DNA from: VXMO01 sp965205915
GTDB taxonomy: Bacteria; Chloroflexota; Dehalococcoidia; UBA6926
Reading direction: 5' to 3'
Length of the DNA: 64,000 nt
NCBI GenBank assembly: GCA_965205915.1
Contig: OZ242191.1
Span: 2,356,001 to 2,420,000 of the forward strand
Positions 1-9,900 of the stretch are shown here, in pieces; position 1 is the stretch's first letter; each line of letters begins with the position of its first letter. The notes under the pieces are model-generated. The model was not told the origin of the DNA. It did no database searches and was given only the letters and a program-made list of their open reading frames with translations. The translations under genes and the position numbers were made by a program.

Positions 1-2702
1 CTCACTGGACGGCGGAAAGGCTCGACCATCCGCTTCAACCTCTGTCCAGCAGACCGCAGAGCCATCGTCCCGCAGACCGCAGACATGACTGCCGCCGCTG
101 CTGATGGAGGCCACATCCAGGTCGTCAGGAACCGAGCGTGGAAGCCAAAAATCACCCCGGCACCATGCATACCCGTTCTCATAGAGGGCACACGTGTGCT
201 CAGGCCCTGCGCTTACCGCTACAAAGACACCGTCTTCAGGCGGAAAATGCCTAAGCTGGTAGCCTCCATTGTCATTACGCCAACAGGCAGTCGTCCCGTC
301 TTCCTTGAGGCCGCAGGTGTGTTGGTCGCCGGCGGTGATGGAAACGAGGGTGAGACCGTCCGGCGGAGTAGACAGACCGCCTTCATTTGACCCCCAGCAC
401 ACCGGCGTTCCATCCTGGGTAAGTCCGCAAGCATGGTTGGAGCCGAGAGTGATTATCTTGAGGTTCAAACCGCTTGGCGGCGAGGCCCGGCCAAAGGAGT
501 CCCGTCCCCAACACACGGGAGCCCCACCAGTCCCCAGCCCGCACGTATAGTCGTATCCGCTTGTGATGGCCGTTAGCGTAAGGTTCTCGGGAGGGAATGC
601 CTGCCTGTAGGTGTTATCTCCCCAGCAGACGGGAGTACCGTCGGATTCCAGACCGCACGTATGATTGGTCCCGCTGCTGACAGTCACAAAATCGTCGCCG
701 GGGACAGGCCCGTATTGGAACCATTCCACCTCGTAGCCCAGCCCCCAACAGAGGAGCTCAGACGACTCCTCGGTCAAACCGCACGTGTGCTCACTTCCGG
801 CACTGATGGTCGAGAAACTCACACCATGTGGCGGCGACCCATAGACTCGACCAGTGCTGCTTCTCCCCGCGTAGGTGCTGCCCCAGCAGGTGACCGAATT
901 GTCTTCAGTGCGTACGCCGCACGTGAAGAGGTTCCCGCTTGTGATGGCGTTGAAGGTTTCGCCGTAGGGTGGGGAGGCCAGCACTCCGCTGTTGTTCCCC
1001 CAGCAGATTACCGCGCCATCGGCTCGGAGACCGCACGCGTGCGCGGCGCCGACGCTGATATCGATGAATAGTTCATTTGCCGGAGGAGAGGCCTCACCAA
1101 AGTAATTGCTTCCCCAGCACATGGCAATACCATCCTGCCGAATGGCGCACGCCAATTGCGAAAATACGCCCTTGCCGCTGCTGATGGCGATGAATTGGCC
1201 GCCGCGGGGAGCTTCAGTCTGTCCTCTATCATCATCACCCCAGCACTCAACCTGCCCATCGTCCTTCAAACCGCACATGAAATTGAGGCCGCCGCTGAGT
1301 TCGGTGAACTGCTCACCCTCCGCCGGAAATGTCTCCCTGATCCATTCCGCCCCCCAGTAGACGATTCCGTTGTCTTCTCTCAGACCGCACGCAAAACTCC
1401 CGCCGGATGTAATTGAGGCAAACCTTTCCCCATAGGGAACTTGCTCAATCCCATCCAGGTAGCCGTACCCACCGTATGTCCAGCAAGCGGGTCGGCCATC
1501 ATCGAGGAGCGCGCATGAATTCTCTTTACGTCAATGAGAGGTTGATTGAGAATCGACTGGTAAGTGGAATGCCTTGCGCTGACGGTTTCCGTTTCGAAGC
1601 CCTCACCCCAGCAGACGGGAGTCCCATCGTCCCGGATGCCGCACGTGTGCGTATCGCCGATGCTCAGCGCGGCGAATGTCGTGTCAGGGGGCGCGAGCGG
1701 CGAGCCCTCGCCCCAGCAAGTGACCGTCCCATTTTCTCGGACTCCGCAGGTGTAGCGATAGCCGGCCGTCAGCGAAACGAACTCTTCAAAATGAGGAGTA
1801 TTCGTCACGCGCCCGTAGGGGTCTCCCCAGCAAACGGGACGACCGTCGCCCTGCAAAGCGCAGGTATGGGTTACACTACTGGCAATGGCGGTGAAAGGCC
1901 TGACTTCCGGTGGTGACAATAGCCCGTGAACGTCCCTGCCCCAGCACAGCGCCGATCCGTCGATTTCCACCCCGCAGGCATGCCCACTACCGCTGCTAAT
2001 GACTGTGAATCGCCTGTCTTGCGGCGGGTTCGTTTCCCCATATCGATCACGTCCCCAGCATGTGGCGACGCCATCCTGGAGGATTCCACACGTGTACGTC
2101 CATCCGCTGCTGATGGCAATGAATACGGCATCCTCCGGCGGAGATGACTGCCCCTGAGCATCGTCTCCCCAACAGATGACAGCGCCGTCCTCACGAAGGC
2201 CGCACGCGTGTCTCTGGCCACTAGTAACGGCAACGAATGTCTCGCCCGCCGGAGGTGTTGCCTGTCCGTATTCATTGATACCCCAGCACACAAGGCCGCC
2301 GTCGATATCGACCCCGCAGGTGAAACGTTCGCCACTACTGAGCGACGACAGCGTCGTGCTGCCCACTGATTCCAAGCTGATAAAGGGAGGTTCTGTCAGA
2401 CCCGTCGTGTCGCCCCAGCAGATGTGGGAGCCGTCCTCGCGGAGTCCGCATGTGAAATGTCGGCCGCTGCTGATCGATACGAATCGTTCGCCAGGAATGG
2501 GGGAGAGTTTGCTGTAGTCCCCCCACAGGCCGCCCTCTACTCCTCCCCAGCATATCGGCGTTCCATCTGCCCGTAGTGCACAGGTGTGCTCAAACCCGCC
2601 GCTGATCTGCGCAAACTGTTCATTTTCCGGAGGGGAAGATTGCCCAGCCTCGTAGAAAGAATATAGGTAGGTATACCAGCAGACCGGCGTGCCCTCTTGA
2701 GC
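1..2702 (-). pseudogene. RCC1/BNR-repeat protein gene, 5'-truncated and frameshifted
   Basis: The minus strand encodes about twenty repeats of the RCC1 type, each with a core like HTCGLRDDGTPVCWG followed by a PP-containing linker, as expected for a beta-propeller surface or secreted protein. One frame is open from 2702 down to about 1516 and a second from about 1515 to the left edge. Repeat cysteine codons have low coordinates of 0 mod 3 at 2580, 2448 and 1641, and of 1 mod 3 at 1513, 1273, 919 and 313. One indel therefore lies between about 1516 and 1640. The original frame then runs into a stop at 1380. At the 5' end there is no ATG, and the frame abuts the in-frame TGA of the next gene at 2703-2705. 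The only usable internal start is TTG at 2375. No signal peptide remains. The indel could be real decay or an assembly error; the missing 5' end argues for decay. Confidence 0.8.
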
Positions 2703-3608
2703 TCAGCTGGGGGGTGGTCGTGAGAGGGATTCATTAACCCGTGTTGCATTCTCAAGTCGACGCATCAAATGGTTGGCCATCGCAAGTAACTCAAGCGCAA
2801 CGGCTGGATTGTCGGTTAACTCGTGCTCGTGAGCTCGAGGATTCCTGATTCCGGTCATTACACCCGCGAAGATTTCTCTGTAGCCGTTCTGATCATCCTT
2901 GTCTGATTGCGATTGGAGCGCGTTCAACTGTAACTGTGGGGCATTGGCGCTAAAGACATGTCTCATCAAATCCGCGCCATCTTTCTCGACATGGCCAGAT
3001 TTCGCCTTGACTGCGTTGTTCAAGCACTTGAATGCGGCTTCCACGGCATCCGCAAAATTGCGACTGAGGAAGCGTTTCTCTGTAGCTTGACGGAGGTTCT
3101 CATTTGTGACCAGCCTCTCGAAAAATTGGTTCACCGGGATCGCTTCCGGCCGCTCGGGCAAACCGATCTTTGGTCCCCATGCCGGAATGTTCTTGATGAA
3201 TTCACTCGATACGTCCGCACCACTGTATTCGAAAATACGAAGGTCACCCAAGAGTCGGTCGCGGACAGTTGGCACATCTGAGTCTGTCCCTTCTGCCATT
3301 ATCTCGACACGTTCCATTGCACCATACGGTATCGCCCCATCTCCGACCATTACTTCTCGGGAGCTCGCAATTGGGAGAATAACGCGGTCGTTTAGCTCTT
3401 CAAGGCTTAGTCCATACTCGACTAATGGAGAGGAACGCTCTGCGGCCGACGCGCCAAAGATACGATCCGACAATTGAGTCCCCTCCGAAACGTGGGGCGA
3501 TGAGCCGAAGGTGGCGAAGTCAATTAGTGGTCGATAACCATCTTTCTTAGAGATTCGAACGTTATATGACAGACTACGCAATGCCCCTCCGCACCCATTT
3601 GCCGCCAC
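2703..3608 (-). CDS. TIGR02391-like (Ymh-type) protein, possible abortive-infection factor
   Basis: This 301-residue protein has a C-terminal third (about residues 185-290) resembling the TIGR02391 family: AVEAAFKCLNNAVKAKSG, then a long helix, then the GIRNPRAHE motif followed by a helix ending LMRRLENA. The R-N-P-x-A-H-E motif resembles the helical HEPN-like/Abi families found in phage-defence contexts. The N-terminal 180 residues are not recognised. The start is GTG at 3608 without a clear ribosome binding site, so it may lie elsewhere. It sits 38 bases downstream of a small membrane-protein gene on the same strand. Its TGA stop is in frame with the RCC1 remnant that follows, which looks like a junction left by rearrangement. 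The family call is from motif recognition; the defence role is inferred from family and neighbours. Confidence 0.6.
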   Translation of the reverse strand: MAANGCGGALRSLSYNVRISKKDGYRPLIDFATFGSSPHVSEGTQLSDRIFGASAAERSSPLVEYGLSLEELNDRVILPIASSREVMVGDGAIPYGAMERVEIMAEGTDSDVPTVRDRLLGDLRIFEYSGADVSSEFIKNIPAWGPKIGLPERPEAIPVNQFFERLVTNENLRQATEKRFLSRNFADAVEAAFKCLNNAVKAKSGHVEKDGADLMRHVFSANAPQLQLNALQSQSDKDDQNGYREIFAGVMTGIRNPRAHEHELTDNPAVALELLAMANHLMRRLENATRVNESLSRPPPS

Positions 3609-3646
3609 TACAGGATTGTGTCAAACACACTGTTATGGACTGCCAG

Positions 3647-4027
3647 TCACAGAAGTCCTGCCTTGCTCGCGAGCTTATGGAACTCCTGCTGTCGTTCTAT
3701 GAGTGTCGCAACATCTTTCGAGCTCGTAGGTTTCTGTGGGAGGATCAGCTCACCTGGGAATACGGCGTTACATTGGGTGCAAACCCAATTTGTCGTTCCA
3801 TATGTTGTTACGTACAAGGGCTTGATTTCAACGTCACGCTTTCCGCCACGGTCGGCGGGAGTCATTAGGAAGTGAGGACATGCATTCTGGAGACGCACAT
3901 GCATCTTCTCATCGTTACGCTGCTGCCATTTGTTGAAGTCAAACGTTGCCACAAATCTGAACGCCAGCACGCTTAGCAGGAACGCGCCAACGGCTCCCAC
4001 GATCATAAATAGCTGGTCTAAATCCAT
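3647..4027 (-). CDS. Small membrane-anchored zinc-ribbon protein, unknown function
   Basis: This 126-residue protein has one N-terminal hydrophobic segment (about residues 5-30, LFMIVGAVGAFLLSVLAFRF) and a cytoplasmic-type domain with a possible zinc ribbon: CPH near residue 50 and CTQC near residue 82. I do not recognise the family. The start is ATG at 4027, preceded by GAGGAGAG. A truncated reading frame ends nine bases upstream, which suggests it was the second gene of a small operon before the IS481 insertion. It is followed by the TIGR02391-like gene on the same strand. Confidence 0.55.
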   Translation of the reverse strand: MDLDQLFMIVGAVGAFLLSVLAFRFVATFDFNKWQQRNDEKMHVRLQNACPHFLMTPADRGGKRDVEIKPLYVTTYGTTNWVCTQCNAVFPGELILPQKPTSSKDVATLIERQQEFHKLASKAGLL

Positions 4028-4033
4028 CTCTCC

Positions 4034-4234
4034 TCACCCACTTCCCACTACCCTCGCTTTCCTTACCAGCAGCACGCCTGCCGCTGTCGACCCAATTGCC
4101 CTTAGCGCATTTGTGCGTCTGAGTTCATCATGGATCGAGTTGCCCACATCGTCAAGCGCTATACGCGTATCTGGTGTTTTGAGCGTGGTGGGTGGTATAT
4201 GAGTGCTCTGGGAGAGGCGGGAATGTCCTCTAGG
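4034..4234 (-). pseudogene. 3' fragment of a small gene split by the IS481 element
   Basis: On the minus strand the sequence from the IS left end reads open for about 66 codons to a TGA at 4034-4036, ending GSTAAGVLLVRKARVVGSG, nine bases before the ATG of the next gene. There is no ATG inside the fragment, so its start must lie upstream, beyond the insertion. Joining the two flanks of the IS gives a continuous frame with a TTG codon just after the protease-remnant stop at 5326. The product is unknown. The coding call rests on the open frame, its composition and its tight spacing to the next gene. Confidence 0.35.
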
Positions 4235-5304
4235 TGTACTTCTCAGGGACGTTGTTTACACGGGTTGACGGGTGAGGAGCCTCACTGCTGTTGTTGTGGT
4301 GAAGAACGCAACGCAGGCAGAGGAGGCTCCTCATGGCACATCCTAACGCACGCTTGACGCCGCTGACTCGGTGGGATTTGGTTCAGATGGTGCGTGGTGA
4401 CGGGTACACGATCGCCGAGGCCGCCAGGCGATTCAATGTGTCTCGCGCCACGGCAGGCAAGTGGGTTCGACGCTACGATGAGGGCGGCCGGGCCGCTCTG
4501 ATGGATCGCGATAGTCGGCCCCGCAGCTCCCCCACGCAGGCGGCGCCGGAGATGGCCGCGCGCATCGTGACGCTGCGGAAAGAAACCGGCCTCGGCCCGC
4601 ATCGGATCGCCGAGCAGATGGACATCTCGCCGTCCACAACGTACGCGGTGCTGCGCCGCGCGGGCCTCAACCGGCTTGACCACCTTCACCGCGTGACGCG
4701 CGAGATCGTCCGCTATGAGCACGCGCATCCGGGGGATCTGCTGCACCTCGACGTGAAGAAGCTGGGTCGCATCCCGCCCGGTGGTGGCAAGCGCTTCCTG
4801 CCGGAGCACGCCGCGACGTACGCCGAAACCAACTCCGCGCCGAAGTCTCGCAAGCGGCTTGGCTTTGAGCACATCCATGTCGCGGTGGATGATCACTCGC
4901 GCTATGCCTACGCCGAGGCGCTGCCGGATGAGCGCAGCGGCACGACGGTCCAGTTCTTGGAGCGGGCGCTGGCCCACTTCGCGTCGCTGGGCGTGCCGGT
5001 GCGGCGTATCCTGACGGACAACGGCGGCAATTACTGCAGCACGGTCTTCGGGACGGCTGTGGCGGCACATGGCATCAGGCGCAAATGGACGCGGGCCTTC
5101 CGTCCCCAGACGAACGGGAAGGCGGAGGCATTCAACAAGACGCTCCAGAACGAGTGGGCCTACGTGCACGTCTACACATCCAACGAGGAGCGCCTGGCCG
5201 CCCTGCCGGAGTTCCTCGACCGCTACAATAATCACCGTACCCACAGCGGCATCAACTGGCTCCCTCCAGCCTCAAGACTGTAAACAACGTGCCTGAGAAC
5301 TACA
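4235..5304 (+). mobile_element. IS481-family insertion sequence, 1,070 bp
   Basis: Terminal inverted repeats of 26 bp lie at 4235-4260 and 5279-5304. They begin TGTA(C/G)TTCTCAGG and end CGTTGTTTACA, with two mismatches between ends. The right repeat overlaps the transposase stop codon. Flanks are TCTAGG on the left and GTTAGG on the right. These are similar but not identical, so the target duplication has decayed or differs; IS481 elements are known to favour CTAG-containing targets. One full-length transposase gene lies inside. Confidence 0.9.
4333..5283 (+). CDS. IS481-family DDE transposase
   Basis: This 316-residue transposase catalyses cut-and-paste or copy-out movement of the element using a DDE/RNase H-fold active site. 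The N-terminus is a helix-turn-helix (about residues 8-60, YTIAEAARRFNVSRATAGKWVRRY) that binds the ends. A second HTH-like segment (PHRIAEQMDISPSTTYAVLRRAG) follows. The rve-type catalytic core shows D in LLHLDVKKL, D in RILTDNGGNY and E in NGKAEAFNKTLQNEW. It ends YNNHRTHSGINWLPPASRL, as is typical for the family. The ATG at 4333 is preceded by GGAGGCTC. Length is normal and the gene appears intact. Confidence 0.95.
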   Translation: MAHPNARLTPLTRWDLVQMVRGDGYTIAEAARRFNVSRATAGKWVRRYDEGGRAALMDRDSRPRSSPTQAAPEMAARIVTLRKETGLGPHRIAEQMDISPSTTYAVLRRAGLNRLDHLHRVTREIVRYEHAHPGDLLHLDVKKLGRIPPGGGKRFLPEHAATYAETNSAPKSRKRLGFEHIHVAVDDHSRYAYAEALPDERSGTTVQFLERALAHFASLGVPVRRILTDNGGNYCSTVFGTAVAAHGIRRKWTRAFRPQTNGKAEAFNKTLQNEWAYVHVYTSNEERLAALPEFLDRYNNHRTHSGINWLPPASRL

Positions 5305-5325
5305 GTTAGGTCCCGTGGCCAATTT

Positions 5326-5420
5326 CTACTTCAGGCACACGACAGGGATTCGCTTGATGTGTTGGTTGACGGGATCAACCTCAATACCCACGAATTCAAG
5401 GAGAGTAGCACCGCGGGGGG
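5326..5420 (-). pseudogene. Possible C-terminal remnant of a clan AA aspartic protease
   Basis: The minus strand translates as GATLLEFVGIEVDPVNQHIK followed by RIPVVCLK and a TAG at 5326-5328. The L-LE--GI-VDPVN pattern resembles the C-terminus of retropepsin-like (clan AA) aspartic proteases. Upstream of about 5420 the frame no longer resembles the family and the catalytic DTG is absent. It ends 22 bases from the IS right end. This is a short match made by eye, so confidence is low. Confidence 0.3.
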
Positions 5421-5952
5421 GCCTCACCCGCCTCAAATGTAGATGACGGCCCGAGGCTAGGCCATCTCGAGCTCATAACTCCAGATCAGCTCCATCGGCG
5501 AGTTTCTGTGAACTCCGCTCCAACAAACGCCAAGTCGGCTAGCTCGTTCAAGTCAGCATCTGCGGCTGACGTTGTAGTCGTTCTCCGCTATCTTGCTCAC
5601 GTCCGCATTATGAGCGAGCCAGCCCGTGCGGATTCACCGCCCCTAAGAAGACCTGCAACGGTCTAAAATTCAAGCACGACGGTCAGGCTGAAAGTTCTGG
5701 ATTTTGACCAGTAAAGTGGGCGAAAGCAGTCAATACTGCGAACTGAGCGGGTGTTTCAGTTGGTGGTGGTTTGGTAGGGGAGGTGAGAGGGTAGGGCGTC
5801 GTAACTTGGATTTTGTAGCGATGTCGTTAAGGTTCATTGTGGCGATTGAATCGAGCCTACCAAGCCTTCCGTTTTCCCCACCGTCACTTAAATGAACGTT
5901 GGACGCACAGTGTCGAGAGGATAGCGGTGTTTGCCAAAGACCTCGTGTTGGG
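5421..5952. other. Intergenic region, no gene seen
   Basis: About 530 bases without a convincing reading frame on either strand. The only open stretches are short, low-complexity (runs of GGTGGTGGTTTGG near 5760) and lack ribosome binding sites. Confidence 0.5.
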
Positions 5953-6376
5953 TCAGGAAGCCTGATCCCATCTCAGCAACGCGAAGAAACCTGCCTGCTC
6001 GAAGTCTCTATCGTGGGCCAGAGCATCGGTGATTCCTCGTTCCTCCATGACGATGAAGCTCGCGCAGTCAGTGAGGCCCCACGTCTGGTCATTTCGAGAT
6101 GCGTACCGATCAAGCTCTGCACGGAATTGGGGGTTCGATTGCGGGACGATTTCGATGTCAGGATTATTCTGCAGGCGTTCGACCATGTCCGTTGCGAATC
6201 TGCGACGGGATTCGCCCAAGCCAGCCATGTAATTCAGTGCTTCCGTCAGCACCATCTGAGTAGTCACGATTGGCGTGGAACTAAGGCCCGCAGCGATCTC
6301 CATCACCCGCCTGTGCAACTGGTCACCGGGGTGCATAAGGGCTCCAATAACCCGAGTCTGCGAAGAGCGTTGGCAT
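5953..6376 (-). pseudogene. PIN-domain (VapC-like) toxin with a frameshift near its start
   Basis: PIN toxins are Mg-dependent RNases. The expected start is the ATG at 6376, which overlaps the antitoxin stop (TGATG) and reads MPTLFADSGYW, with the first catalytic aspartate (D7) in the usual FxDSGYW context. That frame stops about eight codons later. The family resumes in another frame as ALMHPGDQLHRRVMEIA and runs to 5953. It includes TTQMVLTEALNY (second acidic residue E) and LTDCASFIVMEERGITDALAHDRDFEQAGF, which carries the conserved aspartates. A 1-2 base indel lies around 6340-6350, just after the TGG of GYW. Either the toxin is inactivated, which would leave the antitoxin orphaned, or this is a sequence error. 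Confidence 0.75.
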
Positions 6377-6681
6377 CAATCCTCTTCTTTGGGGTGGCCG
6401 TAGAGGTAGTGCTTGTAATTCTTGGTGCCGTCGGTGGGTACTCCGTCCCACATGTCTGGGGGGTAGGACTCTCGCATCTTCTCGACCATTTCGACGATGC
6501 CGAGAAGCCCACGTGAACGCGGCGACGCATCCTGCGATGTCGACAATGAGTTCGGGCGCTCCTCGCCGCTAGGCGCGGAAGCGTCCTCAACCCAGACCAC
6601 CACCTCTTTGCCCTCTTCGAGGTCGAGGGGCTCCAGTGGCGTTAGGACGCCCTTTTCGTACTTCGCCCGCACAGTTGCCAT
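6376..6681 (-). CDS. DUF104 (AF2212-like) antitoxin
   Basis: This 101-residue protein begins MATVRAKYEKGVLTPLEPLDL, then EEGKEVVVWVED. This is the classic DUF104/AF2212 antitoxin signature: a short beta domain that binds DNA and neutralises a partner PIN toxin. The C-terminal part (LLGIVEMVEKMRESYPPDMWDG) likely wraps the toxin. The stop overlaps the toxin ATG by one base, as usual for such pairs. The toxin frame is broken, so the antitoxin may now have no active partner. Confidence 0.8.
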   Translation of the reverse strand: MATVRAKYEKGVLTPLEPLDLEEGKEVVVWVEDASAPSGEERPNSLSTSQDASPRSRGLLGIVEMVEKMRESYPPDMWDGVPTDGTKNYKHYLYGHPKEED

Positions 6682-6961
6682 GTCGATGACTCCCTAGACG
6701 ACTCGCTCAGGCCGCCGCCAATAGCGTCCGAATGTGCCGTCTTGTTGCGCCATTATAGCCGTACCAAGCAGGCAAGCGATGTACAGGTATCCCTATCCCT
6801 CGCCGCCCATTTGCTGAAGCGCCAGTCATGGGCTTCTTCCTAAGGAGACTCGATTACGTCTCTCAATGGTTTAGTGCGTTGACGATGTTGATGAAGTCAG
6901 TGGTACCAAGGTAAACGGGCTCAAGAGGGAAGCGTAAAGGTTCCGCGATGCCTCTTAGTGG
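6682..6961. other. Region between antitoxin gene and CRISPR distal end
   Basis: About 280 bases. No complete gene is seen. The minus strand reading out of the array's distal end is open and ends RFPLEPVYLGTTDFINIVNA-LNH at 6863. This could be the tail of a gene truncated by the array, but nothing identifies it. Confidence 0.35.
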
Positions 6962-9900
6962 CCAAGAATCCACACCCGCCCCGGGAGGCGGATGCAGCGC
7001 GCGCCGTTCAACCTCATCGATTTCGCGGTCAAGGTGTTTCAATCCACACCCGCCCCGAGAGGCGGATGCAACGTCAGGCGGTCTAGGGCGGCCACTACCA
7101 GCACGTCGTTTCAATCCTCACCCGCCCCGTGAGGCGGATGCAACGGGAATATCTTTTCGACCCCCGTGATCACCTTAGTGTTTCAATCCTCACCCGCCCC
7201 GTGAGGCGGATGCAACGGGAATATCTTTTCGACCCCCGTGATCACCTTAGTGTTTCAATCCTCACCCGCCCCGTGAGGCGGATGCAACGGGAATATCTTT
7301 TCGACCCCCGTGATCACCTTAGTGTTTCAATCCTCACCCGCCCCGTGAGGCGGATGCAACGAAGGCGACCGCACGGTTCCGCGGACGGTGAGCCTGTTTC
7401 AATCCTCACCCGCCCAGTGAGGCGGATGCAACCACAATGGATATTCAAGTTGGCGATACGACCGTCGCGTTTCAATCCTCACCCGCCCCGTGAGGCGGAT
7501 GCAACGCGGCGGGGGTATGCAGGGACTGGCCATCATCATGTTTCAATCCTCACCCGCCCCGTGAGGCGGATGCAACGCGTGTATTCAGCCCTGAACCACG
7601 CTTCGGACTCACGTTTCAATCCTCACCCGCCCCGTGAGGCGGATGCAACACCAGCCCGAGCACGCTGTCAGAGGCCGACGTGATGTTTCAATCCTCACCC
7701 GCCCCTTAGGACGGATGCAACCGGACAAGGCTGTGAGCAACCAGTTGGCCAAGCTGTTTCAATCCTCACCCGCCCCGTGAGGCGGATGCAACCTTTTACT
7801 ACCAGTCGCTGCAGGCGCATCATGTTCAGTTTCAATCCTCACCCGCCCCGTGAGGCGGATGCAACCGCGAGCAGCCCCCCCGCCTCCCTGAAAAGGAACA
7901 GGTTTCAATCCTCACCCGCCCCGTGAGGCGGATGCAACGGCGGCGACTGACTACGGCGGAACCGCTGCCGTTCAGTTTCAATCCTCACCCGCCCCGTGAG
8001 GCGGATGCAACGCAAACGCGCACAATCTCGCGTTGGGCGGACGAAAGTTTCAATCCTCACCCGCCCCGTGAGGCGGATGCAACGCAAACGCGCACAATCT
8101 CGCGTTGGGCGGACGAAAGTTTCAATCCTCACCCGCCCCGTGAGGCGGATGCAACTTTTGGTAATACCAGGAGAGCAACGGTGTTACGTGTTTCAATCCT
8201 CACCCGCCCCGTGAGGCGGATGCAACGGGGACTAGGAACGCAAACAACGCCGGAAACTCCAGTTTCAATCCTCACCCGCCCCGAGAGTCGGATGCAACGA
8301 TGGTCAGGACGGGGCAACGGGCGCGACCGGAGCAACCGGCCAGCAAGGTTTCAATCCTCACCCGCCCCGAGAGTCGGATGCAACCCCTCGAAGCTGCGCT
8401 CCAGGTTGATGGTGAGCTGGTTTCAATCCTCACCCGCCCCGAGAGGCGGATGCAACCATCAGCGCGCGGCCCGGGTTCGTTGACTGCGACGGTGTTTCAA
8501 TCCTCACCCGCCCTGAGAGGCGGATGCAACATGCAGAGGTCCATCATCGACCGCCTGCAGGTGTGGTTTCAATCCTCACCCGCCCCGAGAGGCGGATGCA
8601 ACTACATTGTTGGCTATCTTGGAGGACCATGCCCCCTCGTTTCAATCCTCACCCGCCCCAAGAGGCGGATGCAACTCCTCTGGTATCGTGCGTCCGCAAC
8701 ACAGGCATTCCATGTTTCAATCCTCACCCGCCCCGAGAGGCGGATGCAACGTACATACTCGCCAGTATCCGCGTCCATCAGGTGGTTTCAATCCTCACCC
8801 GCCCCGAAAGGCGGATGCAACGCCGCCGCGCCGGATGTTGTCACGCTCCTGCCCGTTTCAATCCTCACCCGCCCCGAGAGGCGGATGCAACACCTTCTCC
8901 AACAACGCGGCGCTCGCCAAACGCTACACGTTTCAATCCTCATCCGCCCCGAGAGGCGGATGCAACTGCCGACCGCAGAGCCGACGGATCCGAGGATCGC
9001 GTTTCAATCCTCATCCGCCCCGAGAGGCGGATGCAACCGCCTGGTCCGGACTTATCCCCCGCGTCTCATCGTTTCAATCCTCACCCGCCCCGAGAGGCGG
9101 ATGCAACGCCCCGATCGCCACGAACAGCGGGACAAGCCCAAGGTTTCAATCCTCACCCGCCCCGAGAGGCGGATGCAACCTGAACAGGAATAGGACAACG
9201 GCCAGCATCACCACGTTTCAATCCTCACCCGCCCCGAGAGGCGGATGCAACAATGGCATCAAAGTACCCGCGGCCACAGTGGACCTGTTTCAATCCTCAC
9301 CCGCCCCGAGAGGCGGATGCAACACGTCATGCTCCAGAACGACGGTATCCGAGACGGCAAGTTTCAATCCTCACCCGCCCCGAGAGGCGGATGCAACACG
9401 TCATGCTCCAGAACGACGGTATCCGAGACGGCAAGTTTCAATCCTCACCCGCCCCGAGAGGCGGATGCAACGACACCATCGGAACACCTTTAGGCCGTTT
9501 CTTGGTGTTTCAATCCTCACCCGCCCCGAGAGGCGGATGCAACCGCCGCCGCCCGTCACGAAGACGACGCTCAAAATGGTTTCAATCCTCACCCGCCCCG
9601 AGAGGCGGATGCAACCGCCCGGAAAGTGAGAGGACGGCAATGACAGAGCAAGAGTTTCAATCCTCACCCGCCCCGAGAGGCGGATGCAACAAGACGCCGA
9701 CGATGCCGATGAGGATAGGCCGGAGGTTTCAATCCTCACCCGCCCCGAGAGGCGGATGCAACGTGCTTCTGCTCGCATTTGCAGATAACTGGAGGAAGTT
9801 TCAATCCTCACCCGCCCCGAGAGGCGGATGCAACGTCCATCTCGCAAGCGTTACCCACAAGGTGGGAGAAGTTTCAATCCTCACCCGCCCCGAGAGGCGG

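Noticed and set aside
85..2147. Plus-strand frames over the RCC1 region
   Set aside because: They are periodic antisense shadows of the minus-strand repeats, with no start signals.
4282..5244. 320-codon minus-strand frame across the IS481 element
   Set aside because: Antisense shadow of the transposase, rich in arginine, with no family resemblance.
5704..6516. Plus-strand frames opposite the PIN/antitoxin genes and upstream
   Set aside because: The TA pair on the minus strand explains the region, and these frames lack ribosome binding sites.
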